From NCBI GenBank assembly GCA_949286775.1, contig CASEDW010000045.1, positions 1-22,355 of the forward strand: a stretch of DNA of 22,355 nucleotides, written 5' to 3'. The DNA is from an uncultured Eubacteriales bacterium. GTDB lineage: Bacteria; Bacillota; Clostridia; Lachnospirales; Lachnospiraceae. This document shows, one piece after another, positions 1 through 7,666 of this stretch. Below the pieces are notes generated by a model. The model was not told the origin of the DNA, made no database searches, and saw nothing but the letters and a program-made list of their open reading frames with translations. The position numbers and the translations under genes are program-made. The number at the start of each line of letters is the position of its first letter. The first letter of the stretch is position 1.

Positions 1-1443
1 ACAAATCACAGAACAGATGAGTTCGGCGGTTCGATTGAAAACAGAGCAAAATTCCCGATTATGGTTCTTGATGCGGTAAGGGCGGCAATAGGAGAAGACT
101 TCATTATAGAAGTAAGAATGTCGGCTGAAGACGGCGTAAAAGGCGGCATGACGATAGAGGACTGCGCAAAGTTCTGCAGCCTGATAGATGGAAAATGCGA
201 TATTATACATGTTTCAAACGGTCTCAAATGGAAGGGAAATGAAACGTATACATTTACTGACAGTTATGACGAACACGGATATAATGTCCGCTTTGCCGAA
301 AAAATAAAAAAAGCCGTAAATAAATCAAAAGTAGCCGTAATCGGCGGAATAAACAGTCCCGAGTTCGCGGAAAAGATAGTAGCGGAAGGAAAAGTTGACT
401 TTGTCGTTTTAGGACGTCAGGCCTATGCCGATCCTGAGTTTGCTAACAAGGCGCGGGACGGACACGAAGAGCTTATCCGCAGATGTATCCGCTGTTTCAA
501 ATGTTATCCGGGTTCTGTCGAGTGCGACGACGATCCTGTACTGACAATGACAGAGGAGGAAAAAGGCGCTATATTTACGCCAGCGGCCATGGGACGATGC
601 TCGATAAATCCAAACTCCGGATTCGGATATTACGAAGACAGACTTCCGACACCGAAAGGAAGCAGGAGAGTCCTTGTAATCGGCGGAGGAGTCGGAGGCA
701 TGCAGGCGGCGATAACCGCTAAAAGACGCGGCCACGATGTTCTTTTGTGTGAAAAGAACGATGAACTTGGAGGCGTTCTCTTATTTACGAAAACAGATGA
801 GGATAAAATTGATATTTGGAATTTTATTACGACTCTGAAAAAAGAAATAGAATACCTGAAGATTCCTGTTGAATTGAATAAAACTGTCGACGCTGGTTTT
901 ATAAAAGAATACAGTCCTGACGCAGTCATAATAGCAGCAGGAGCTCATCCGTCAGTTCCCGAGGTAAAAGGCGTAGAATATGCCATAGACGCTCTTAAAG
1001 TTTACAGCGAGCCTGAAAAAATCGGTCAGAATGTGGTTCTGATCGGAGCAGGGCTGACAGGATGTGAAGTGGGACTTTATCTGGCAACCTGCGGCAAAAA
1101 TGTGACTGTTGTCGGCAGAAGAAACATAATCGCTAAAGAATCGATATGCATGCACAGATTTGCCCTTAAAAGAGAGCTTGAAAAGAGAAACGTAAAAACC
1201 ATAACAAGCGCGCCGGTTAAAGAAATCAGAGCAGATGGAGTGGTCTATGAAAAAGACGGCAGTGAGCATTTTGTTGGGGCGGATACTATAGTTTATACGA
1301 TGGGAATGACGCCGAATAACACCGATGAATTGGTTAAAGCCTGCGAAAATTGCGACAGATATATAATAGGTGATTGTTTAAAACCGGGTCAGATAGGAGA
1401 CGCCGTCAGAGGCGGATATGACGCGGCGATGAAAATTTTATAA
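1..1443 (+). CDS. Enoate reductase / NADH:flavin oxidoreductase (Old Yellow Enzyme family, Fe-S type), 5' truncated
   Basis: The reading frame is open from base 1, so the start lies upstream; 480 residues are visible of a family usually 640-680 long. The first codons give the OYE motif NHRTDEFGGSIENR, the end of the FMN-binding TIM barrel, with barrel strands ending near VVLGRQAYADPEF. A cysteine cluster CIRCFKC (bases 484-504) and a later GRCSINP should hold a [4Fe-4S] cluster. Then come two Rossmann motifs: VIGGGVGGMQAA for FAD (about 675-710) and VVLIGAGLTGCEVG for NAD(P)H (about 1035-1075). The end IIGDCLKPGQIGDAVRGGYDA is the usual C-terminal FAD contact. Known relatives (2-enoate reductase, 2,4-dienoyl-CoA reductase, BaiCD/BaiH, trimethylamine dehydrogenase) use NAD(P)H to reduce activated C=C bonds or run related oxidations in the cytoplasm. 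The substrate is not readable. The spacing to the fourth cluster cysteine is unusually long. Isoleucine is mostly ATA here, unlike the ABC genes downstream. Confidence 0.93.
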   Translation, partial: TNHRTDEFGGSIENRAKFPIMVLDAVRAAIGEDFIIEVRMSAEDGVKGGMTIEDCAKFCSLIDGKCDIIHVSNGLKWKGNETYTFTDSYDEHGYNVRFAEKIKKAVNKSKVAVIGGINSPEFAEKIVAEGKVDFVVLGRQAYADPEFANKARDGHEELIRRCIRCFKCYPGSVECDDDPVLTMTEEEKGAIFTPAAMGRCSINPNSGFGYYEDRLPTPKGSRRVLVIGGGVGGMQAAITAKRRGHDVLLCEKNDELGGVLLFTKTDEDKIDIWNFITTLKKEIEYLKIPVELNKTVDAGFIKEYSPDAVIIAAGAHPSVPEVKGVEYAIDALKVYSEPEKIGQNVVLIGAGLTGCEVGLYLATCGKNVTVVGRRNIIAKESICMHRFALKRELEKRNVKTITSAPVKEIRADGVVYEKDGSEHFVGADTIVYTMGMTPNNTDELVKACENCDRYIIGDCLKPGQIGDAVRGGYDAAMKIL

Positions 1444-1588
1444 TACTGACCACCTTTTCTTTATTTTATCACCTTTATGAAAGAGCTGTCCGACTATAAA
1501 ATGTAAACATAATAAATGAGCATGCTTTTGAACCAAGTATGTTCTGTCTGGTAGGATAAAACCTATTTAAATGAAAAGGAGATGCAGG

Positions 1589-3070
1589 ATGGGAGATAAG
1601 ACAGTATTACGTCTGAATGAAGTGACAAAGAAATATCCTGGCGTACTCGCGCTTGACAAAGTATCTCTTGAACTTAAGGAAGGAGAAGTACATGCGCTTG
1701 TCGGCGAGAACGGCGCGGGAAAATCCACTTTGATCAAGTGTCTGTGCGGAGCTATCACACCGGATGGCGGAACGATTGAGATCGGAGGAGAAACATTTAC
1801 GGAGATGACTCCGAAACTTTCCAGGGAACATGGAATAGAAGTTGTTTATCAGGAATTGAACCTGATCGAAGGACTTACTGTTGCTGAAAATGTCTGCTTT
1901 GGAGCTAAATACGGAAGATTCGTAAACTTCAAAGTTTTAAATCAGAAGACAAAAGAAGTATTCGACAAACTCAATGTAAAGATCGATCCTAAGAAACTTG
2001 TTCTTGAGCTTTCAACAGCGCAGATGCAGCTTGTTGAGATATCAAAATCGGTTTCAAAGGATGTTAAGATCCTTGTTCTCGATGAGCCGACGGCTCCTCT
2101 TACAGAAGAAGAGGTTACGCTGTTGTTTGATATCATCAGAACATTAAAATCTCACGGCGTAGCGATTATTTATATTTCTCACCGTCTCGACGAGATATTC
2201 CAGATAACTGACAGAGTTACGATAATGCGAGACGGAAAATATATCACGACCCTCAATACGGCGGAGACAAACAGAAACGAGCTTATCAAATACATGGTAG
2301 GCCGCGAGCTTAAGGATATTTATCCGAAACGAGGCGAGGTAAATACGGAGCCGATGCTTGAGATCGAAGGCGTATGCGGACTCGGAGACGAAAATATCAC
2401 GATGCATATCAACAAGGGCGAGATCGTAGGTATCGCCGGACTTGTAGGAGCGGGAAGAACTGAGCTTGCGCGTATGCTTTTCGGAGCTGACAAGATGGAC
2501 GCCGGAACAGTTAAGCTTGACGGACAAGTCGTAAAAGTTCATGATCCGGGAACAGCCATCAAACTCGGTATAGGACTTATCCCTGAGGACAGAAAGCATC
2601 AGGGCGTTCTTTTGGGATTCGGTATCGATTGGAACATATCGCTTACACATCTTCCGGGAATTTCAAAAGCTACTGTCGTAAATACAAAAACAGAAGCGGA
2701 ACAGGCCGAAGAGTTTATTAAGAAACTTAGGATTAAGACTCCTTCAAAAAAACAGAAGGTAAACAATCTTTCAGGCGGTAATCAGCAGAAGGTTGTTCTT
2801 GCGAGAACTCTTGTCAACGATTCAAAACTTATCATTTTCGATGAGCCGACGAGAGGTATCGACGTAGGAGCCAGAGCCGAGATTTACAAACTTATAGATG
2901 AGCTTGCGAAAGAAGGCAAGGCAATCATGATGATCAGTTCAGATATGGAAGAACTTATCGGTATGTCAGACCGTATGTATATTCTTGCTGAAGGTCGTCT
3001 GACAGGTGAGCTTAAGAGAGAAGAGTTCACTCAGGAAAGAATTCTTACAATGATGTCTGATACAAAATAG
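1589..3070 (+). CDS. Sugar-type ABC importer ATPase, tandem nucleotide-binding domains (RbsA/MglA family)
   Basis: A 493-residue duplicated ATPase of the carbohydrate-uptake-2 family (RbsA, MglA, XylG; also the nucleoside and AI-2 importers). The N-terminal domain has Walker A GENGAGKST at residues 39-47, a weak signature (LSTAQMQLVEISK) and Walker B ILVLDEPTAPL. The C-terminal domain has the variant Walker A GLVGAGRTEL, signature LSGGNQQK at 394-401 and Walker B LIIFDEPTRGIDVGA. This asymmetry is normal for the family. I chose ATG 1589 because AAAAGGAG at 1574-1581 sits seven bases before it; the in-frame ATG at 1571 lies ahead of that site. The permease gene follows after 17 bases. No binding-protein gene is adjacent, and the 128-base gap upstream shows no clear terminator, so read-through from the enoate reductase gene is possible. 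ATC and CTT codons dominate, suggesting strong expression. Substrate unknown. Confidence 0.95.
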   Translation: MGDKTVLRLNEVTKKYPGVLALDKVSLELKEGEVHALVGENGAGKSTLIKCLCGAITPDGGTIEIGGETFTEMTPKLSREHGIEVVYQELNLIEGLTVAENVCFGAKYGRFVNFKVLNQKTKEVFDKLNVKIDPKKLVLELSTAQMQLVEISKSVSKDVKILVLDEPTAPLTEEEVTLLFDIIRTLKSHGVAIIYISHRLDEIFQITDRVTIMRDGKYITTLNTAETNRNELIKYMVGRELKDIYPKRGEVNTEPMLEIEGVCGLGDENITMHINKGEIVGIAGLVGAGRTELARMLFGADKMDAGTVKLDGQVVKVHDPGTAIKLGIGLIPEDRKHQGVLLGFGIDWNISLTHLPGISKATVVNTKTEAEQAEEFIKKLRIKTPSKKQKVNNLSGGNQQKVVLARTLVNDSKLIIFDEPTRGIDVGARAEIYKLIDELAKEGKAIMMISSDMEELIGMSDRMYILAEGRLTGELKREEFTQERILTMMSDTK

Positions 3071-3087
3071 GAGGGAGATTAATTCTT

Positions 3088-4041
3088 ATGAAAAAAACAG
3101 CAAGAATTATAGAAAAATTATATATATTTCTTATTTTAATTGCGGCAATCGTTTTCTTCGGAATTGCAGCACCAAACTTTTTTACATGGCTTAACCTTAC
3201 AAACATTCTTATCCAGAACTCATACCTCATCATTGCTACTATCGGTATCGCGATGATCATGATCAGTTCGGGAGCCGACCTTTCGGTATCGTATCAGATC
3301 GGTATCGTATCGGTTGTTCTTGGTAAACTTATGACTAAAGCAGGCGTTGGCATTGTTCCTTCTCTTATAATCGCTCTTGCGGTTGGCGCTCTTTTAGGAT
3401 CAGTAAACGGTATCTGCGCTATCAAACTTAAAGTTCACCCGATGGTTGCTACAATGGCTACCATGACTATCTATCAGGGTATCGCGTTCGTAAGCTCTAA
3501 CTCAGAGACATACTTCGATTTCCCTGACGCGTTCAAGACAATCGGACAGGGCAAGATCGGACCTATTCCTATCTGTGTAATCCTTATGGTTATCGCGGTT
3601 CTCGTAGGATGGTTCCTTCTTAACAAAACATACTTCGGACGTTACGTATATTCGCTCGGCGGAAATGAAGAAGCTACCCGTCTTGCAGGTGTAAACACAA
3701 GAAAAGTTCGTATGATGATCTTCCTCATCGCAGGTCTTTTCGTAGGCGTATCTGCAATCGTTCTTACTGCACGTACAGGATCAGCAAGCGCCGGTATCGC
3801 GTCAGACGCGATGTTCTCATGCTTCACAGCCTGCATCCTTGGCGGTATTTCATTCGCAGGCGGCGGCGGAAACATCCTCAACGTTATCATTTCAGTTCTC
3901 ATCCTTGGAGTTCTTTCAAATGGTATCCAGATGATGGGTGGTTCTATATACGCTCAGTATATCGCAAAAGGTATCCTTCTTGTTGCGGCTATCGCATATG
4001 ACAACTACCAGAAAGCAAGAAGAATGCGCGAGGATAAATAA
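3088..4041 (+). CDS. ABC importer permease (RbsC family)
   Basis: A 317-residue, very hydrophobic inner-membrane protein, slightly shorter than typical RbsC (about 320-330), with roughly eight to ten predicted membrane segments; the first spans about residues 11-30. Family marks are PNFFTWLNLTNIL near the N-terminus, MISSGADLSVSYQIG (where RbsC has a GxIDLSVG-like stretch), GLFVGVSAIVLTARTGSAS, and CILGGISFAGGGGNILNV, the region thought to contact the ATPase. GGAGGGAG at 3070-3077 gives a good ribosome binding site. It forms the translocation pore with the ATPase encoded 17 bases upstream; two copies of the permease are expected per transporter. Nearly all isoleucine codons are ATC. The ligand cannot be inferred from sequence: this family carries pentoses, hexoses, nucleosides, purines and AI-2. 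A structured spacer separates it from the redox genes downstream. Confidence 0.95.
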   Translation: MKKTARIIEKLYIFLILIAAIVFFGIAAPNFFTWLNLTNILIQNSYLIIATIGIAMIMISSGADLSVSYQIGIVSVVLGKLMTKAGVGIVPSLIIALAVGALLGSVNGICAIKLKVHPMVATMATMTIYQGIAFVSSNSETYFDFPDAFKTIGQGKIGPIPICVILMVIAVLVGWFLLNKTYFGRYVYSLGGNEEATRLAGVNTRKVRMMIFLIAGLFVGVSAIVLTARTGSASAGIASDAMFSCFTACILGGISFAGGGGNILNVIISVLILGVLSNGIQMMGGSIYAQYIAKGILLVAAIAYDNYQKARRMREDK

Positions 4042-4042
4042 A

Positions 4043-4093
4043 AATAATAAGCGGGGATGCGGAAGTGCGAAGCACGGAGCAGCCCGTATTATT
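4043..4093 (+). ncRNA. Candidate structured RNA element after the permease gene
   Basis: A nested fold can be drawn by eye. AATAATA (4043-4049) pairs with TATTATT (4087-4093), CGGG (4052-4055) with CCCG (4083-4086), TGC (4058-4060) with GCA (4079-4081), and GTGC (4065-4068) with GCAC (4072-4075) around a GAA loop. The internal loop GGAA/GGA could form tandem sheared G-A pairs. No T-run follows, so it is not a plain terminator. It could cap the 3' end of the ABC mRNA or lead the downstream oxidoreductase mRNA. I match it to no known riboswitch. Confidence 0.4.
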
Positions 4094-4118
4094 AAAAAAA
4101 GAATAAAAAACCAAGTGT

Positions 4119-4145
4119 GCTGCCGTGTTTGCGGCAGCCGCTTTT
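4119..4145 (+). terminator. Terminator or attenuator hairpin between ABC and redox genes
   Basis: GCTGCCG (4119-4125) pairs perfectly with CGGCAGC (4132-4138) around TGTTTG, followed by CGCTTTTGT. The T-run is short (four), so termination is probably partial. It sits 58 bases before the next start codon, where it could act as an attenuator for the redox genes. Confidence 0.55.
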
Positions 4146-4202
4146 GTATAAGAGCAAGTAACGAAAAAACGTTAGGAAACTATAGAAAGCGAGAAAAGAT
4201 AT

Positions 4203-6305
4203 ATGGCAATAATAGTTATTGACGGCATATCACTTGAAGTGCCCGATAATAAAAACGTGCTTGAATGCGCTCTTGAAAACGGCATCTATATACCTCATCT
4301 GTGCCATCATCCTGATCTTCCGGAAAACGGCTCGTGCCGTATGTGTATCGTTGAAGTCGAGGGACAGGAGGGTGTTACCACTTCCTGCACATTAAGAGCT
4401 AAAGACGGCATGGTAATTACAACAAAAAGCGACAGAATAAATAAGCTCAGAAAATTATCGATGGAACTTCTTCTTGCGTCCCATCCGGAAGACTGTTCCA
4501 CATGTCCTAAATACGGCGATTGTGAGCTTCAGACGCTTATTCAGTATATCGGAGCTTCCACAGGACGTCTTCACTCAAGAGTAAAGGGATTTAAAGAGAA
4601 TACTGAAAATCCTCTTCTCATCCACGATATGAACAGATGCGTTCTCTGCGGCCGCTGTGTCCGCGCCTGCAACGACCTTAGAAAAGTCGGCGTTCTTCAG
4701 TATAATCAGAACGATATGGAAACTTATGTCGGAACGCTTCACGACAAACTTCTTAAAGACGTAAACTGCCGTTTCTGTACGGCATGCGCAGAAGTCTGCC
4801 CGACAGGTACTATCAGAGACAAACTTCAGGCAATGAATACGGAATATACAAAAGAGGAGCTTATCGTTCCGTGCCGCACCGAGTGTCCGGCGCATACCGA
4901 TATTCCGCGTTATATCAGATTTGTAAAAGAGGGCGACTGCGACGCGGCAGCGGCTGTAGTGCGTGAAAAAGTTCCGTTCCCTCATACTCTCGGACTTATA
5001 TGTACTCAGGCATGCAGAACTAAATGCAAGAGAAGCGAAGTCAGCGAAGGAATGTCTATACGCGAGATCAAACGCTACGCGGCTGAGCATGACACAGGAA
5101 AATACTGGAAGGGTAAAGGCAAACAGCTTCCTGATACAGGCAAAAAAGTATGCGTAGTAGGAGGAGGCCCCGCGGGACTTACGGCTGCTTATTATCTCAG
5201 AAAACAGGGTCATGACGTGACCATAAAAGAAGCGCTTCCTGCTATGGGAGGAATGATGTCGTATGGTATCCCTTCATACAGACTTCCGAGAGAAGTTGTG
5301 GCAAAGGAAGTAAAAGTAATCGAAGATCAGGGCGTTAAAATGGAAACAGGCGTAAAAGTAGAAAAGCCTGTTGAACTTTTAAATGAATACGACGCTGTGC
5401 TTATGACAATAGGAAACCATATGGGAGTAAGACTTCCGATGAAGGGAAATCATCTTCCTGAGGTGCTTGTAAATATCACATTCCTGCGCCAGGCAAGCCT
5501 TGGACAGGAAACAGGAATGGGCAAAAGAGTAGTTGTTCTTGGCGGCGGAAACGTGGCATTTGACTGCGCGAGAACGGCAAAAAGACTCGGAGCCGAAGAG
5601 ATACATCTTGCATGCCTTGAGGCGCGCGATGTCATGACTGCTGACGAAGAGGAGATCACTCAGGCCGAGGAAGAGGGAATCTTCGTGCATCCGGCTCAGA
5701 CATTTGAAAGAATTACAGGAACTGAAGAGGGTCACGTAACAGGCGTTGACTTTATGAATGTCCGCAAGTTCTATTTTGATGAGAACAGAAGACCGGTGAT
5801 CGAAAAAGAGGAAGGCTCTGAACATCATATCGACTGCGACACCGTAATATTCGCCACAGGCCAGTGGGCTGATCTAACCGAAGAAGCGGGACTTGAGCAG
5901 GGCAGAGGAAACAGTATAGTAGTCGATGAAAATAAAAATACTTCAGTTAAAGGAATTTTCGCTGCAGGCGACTGCATCTACGGCACGAAGTCTGTAATCA
6001 TGGCGATCGAGTCAGGACGAGAGGCAGCCACAGAGATCGACAAATTCCTGGGCGGAGACGGAGATATTTCTGAAGTTCTCGCGCCGCCGCAATTTGCTGA
6101 TCCTGCGATCGGAGTTATAGAGGGCTTCGGAGATCTTAAAGCTGTAGGCAAAAAGATCCTTCCAGCAAAAGAGAGAGAAGATAACTTTAATCAGTTTGAT
6201 TTCGGAATTTGCGACAGCGATATATGCGCCGAAACAGGCAGATGCCTTCAGTGCGATTTAAGAACGCAGATACATGGCGCAAGACTCTGGACACAGTATT
6301 CATGA
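4203..6305 (+). CDS. Fusion oxidoreductase: HydA/NuoG-type Fe-S N-terminus plus GltD-like FAD/NAD(P)H domain
   Basis: A 700-residue cytoplasmic electron-transfer protein. Residues 1-78 are a plant-type [2Fe-2S] ferredoxin domain (C34, C45, C48, C62). H94, C98, C101 and C107 form the His-Cys3 [4Fe-4S] site. C146/149/152/156 and C189/192/195/199 hold two more [4Fe-4S] clusters. This order and spacing match clostridial [FeFe]-hydrogenase HydA before its H-cluster domain. In place of that domain comes a GltD/NfnB-like half: CRTECPAHTDIP and CTQACRTKC cysteines, FAD motif GGGPAG at 320-325, NAD(P)H motif GGGNVA at 447-452, then AAGDC and a C-terminal cysteine group (C670, C675, C681, C684). I infer that it passes electrons between a nicotinamide, FAD and a ferredoxin-like partner. 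The ribosome binding site is weak. The next gene starts 13 bases after the stop and its product is probably a partner subunit. Partner and direction of electron flow are unknown. Confidence 0.9.
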   Translation: MAIIVIDGISLEVPDNKNVLECALENGIYIPHLCHHPDLPENGSCRMCIVEVEGQEGVTTSCTLRAKDGMVITTKSDRINKLRKLSMELLLASHPEDCSTCPKYGDCELQTLIQYIGASTGRLHSRVKGFKENTENPLLIHDMNRCVLCGRCVRACNDLRKVGVLQYNQNDMETYVGTLHDKLLKDVNCRFCTACAEVCPTGTIRDKLQAMNTEYTKEELIVPCRTECPAHTDIPRYIRFVKEGDCDAAAAVVREKVPFPHTLGLICTQACRTKCKRSEVSEGMSIREIKRYAAEHDTGKYWKGKGKQLPDTGKKVCVVGGGPAGLTAAYYLRKQGHDVTIKEALPAMGGMMSYGIPSYRLPREVVAKEVKVIEDQGVKMETGVKVEKPVELLNEYDAVLMTIGNHMGVRLPMKGNHLPEVLVNITFLRQASLGQETGMGKRVVVLGGGNVAFDCARTAKRLGAEEIHLACLEARDVMTADEEEITQAEEEGIFVHPAQTFERITGTEEGHVTGVDFMNVRKFYFDENRRPVIEKEEGSEHHIDCDTVIFATGQWADLTEEAGLEQGRGNSIVVDENKNTSVKGIFAAGDCIYGTKSVIMAIESGREAATEIDKFLGGDGDISEVLAPPQFADPAIGVIEGFGDLKAVGKKILPAKEREDNFNQFDFGICDSDICAETGRCLQCDLRTQIHGARLWTQYS

Positions 6306-6318
6306 TGGAGGTTTGGTT

Positions 6319-7527
6319 ATGAGTTTAGATAAAATAAACGCGATGAGCTCAGAGGAGATTATAGCAAAAGCAGCCGGCCTTCTTGAATTTGGCTGTGACA
6401 GAACGCCGGTTATAGAAAAATGGAAAAAAGTAAACGAAGAAAGAGAATTTCAGCCTAATCCTATCGCGGCTGTAGGCGCTCTTAATAACGCTGATTTAAA
6501 TAAAGCGCTCCTTGCGCTCTTAAGAACAGAAACAGACAAGGTTTTTACAGGCCTTTGTATCGCCGCAAAAGCAGTAAACGCCGATGTTAAGATTATCTGC
6601 ATTCCGAAAGACGAAGAAGTTCTGGCAAAAGAAATTTCTGAAAAGGCGGAGCAGTACGGCATAAATGTTGAACTTGGAATAGTGAATGTCAGAGCTACAA
6701 GAGGCGGGGCATATCATCATTTTGAGACTCTTATTGCCCTTGCTGAAATTATGGAGGACGCTTACGAGCCGGGCACGTATATGGCCGTTTGCAGAGACGG
6801 AAAAACAGGTGACATAAAAAAGATTTCCTATGGAACAAAGGTATCGGATGTGATAGGAGATTCTGAAGGAATCAGGGCGTTTGCTCTTGGAAATAAACTC
6901 TACGCGCCTGAAAATATCGATATGGCGATCGAGGAAAATACAAATATCTCAAACGGTGTGATAACTGTATTTTCTGATAAATGCTGTATGGTACATGAAG
7001 CGTGTGAAATAACTGAAAGCTACAGAAAGGCAAGCTGCGGAAAATGTACTTTCTGCCGTGAAGGGCTTATTCAGATCAGCGCCATGTTAAAAGATATAAC
7101 AGAGGGACATGGCGAAAAAGAATACACGGCGATCATACAGGAACTTGCGGAAGCCATGAGCTTTTCAACGCAGTGTTCTATAGGAGAAACGGGAGCGCAG
7201 TTCGCTCTTGACTCAGTGAATATGTTTGCGGATGAGTACAGCGAGCATATCAAAAAGAAAAAATGTAAAAACAACGTATGCAGCGCTTTCAGCAGCATTT
7301 ATATCGATCCGATTGCCTGTGTCGGATGCGGAGACTGTATGGATGAATGTCCAAAGGAAGCTATTGAAGGAAAACCGGGCTATATTCATATGATAGATGA
7401 ATATGAATGTGACAAGTGCGGAAAGTGTATTCCTGTATGCGAGGAGGAAGCGATCATAATAACAACAGGCCGTGTTCCTAAGCTTCCGACAAGACTCGTT
7501 AAGGTCGGCAAGTTCAAAAAACACTGA
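6319..7527 (+). CDS. NuoF/HydB-like Fe-S subunit with two C-terminal ferredoxin clusters and a degenerate FMN site
   Basis: A 402-residue protein. Residues 240-286 carry the NuoF-type [4Fe-4S] motif (SCGKCTFCREG: C240, C243, C246, then C286). Residues 334-374 hold two bacterial-ferredoxin clusters (CVGCGDCMDEC and CDKCGKCIPVC), as in HydB and bifurcating NuoF homologues. The N-terminal half keeps traces of the NuoF fold, such as TGLCIAAKAV and SYGTKVSDVIG at the SLBB position. The glycine-rich loops that bind FMN and NADH are absent: no GRGGAGFP, and where GAGAYICGEETAL is expected the protein reads GGAYHHFETLIAL. It probably wires electrons rather than oxidising NADH itself. ATG 6319 is chosen because GGAGG at 6307-6311 precedes it by seven bases; the in-frame ATG at 6274 lies inside the preceding gene. 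Translation is likely coupled to that gene. Confidence 0.88.
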   Translation: MSLDKINAMSSEEIIAKAAGLLEFGCDRTPVIEKWKKVNEEREFQPNPIAAVGALNNADLNKALLALLRTETDKVFTGLCIAAKAVNADVKIICIPKDEEVLAKEISEKAEQYGINVELGIVNVRATRGGAYHHFETLIALAEIMEDAYEPGTYMAVCRDGKTGDIKKISYGTKVSDVIGDSEGIRAFALGNKLYAPENIDMAIEENTNISNGVITVFSDKCCMVHEACEITESYRKASCGKCTFCREGLIQISAMLKDITEGHGEKEYTAIIQELAEAMSFSTQCSIGETGAQFALDSVNMFADEYSEHIKKKKCKNNVCSAFSSIYIDPIACVGCGDCMDECPKEAIEGKPGYIHMIDEYECDKCGKCIPVCEEEAIIITTGRVPKLPTRLVKVGKFKKH

Positions 7528-7666
7528 AATATGCGCTTTAAGGACAGTAAAATTTTGCACCTATCCATAATTTTTTACATATTAATTTTTTTCGATTGAT
7601 GTTAAAATTAAACCAATGTTAATGTGAAATCACCCGAAAAACAAAGGATGAACACAGGAGGATAAT

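Noticed and set aside
1571..1588. ATG 1571 as start of the ABC ATPase
   Set aside because: It lies ahead of the only good ribosome binding site; ATG 1589 is correctly spaced and matches the family N-terminus.
3938..4222. A 94-residue open frame over the end of the permease gene and the structured spacer
   Set aside because: It overlaps the permease gene in another frame, has no ribosome binding site, and its composition reflects the folded spacer rather than a protein.
4575..5213. A 212-residue open frame on the - strand inside the fusion oxidoreductase gene
   Set aside because: It lies wholly within a gene with unmistakable Fe-S motifs; long antisense frames are expected from this codon use, and it shows no start signals or recognisable motifs.
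6274..6318. ATG 6274 as start of the NuoF-like protein
   Set aside because: It would overlap the upstream gene by 32 bases and lacks a ribosome binding site; GGAGG at 6307-6311 points to ATG 6319.
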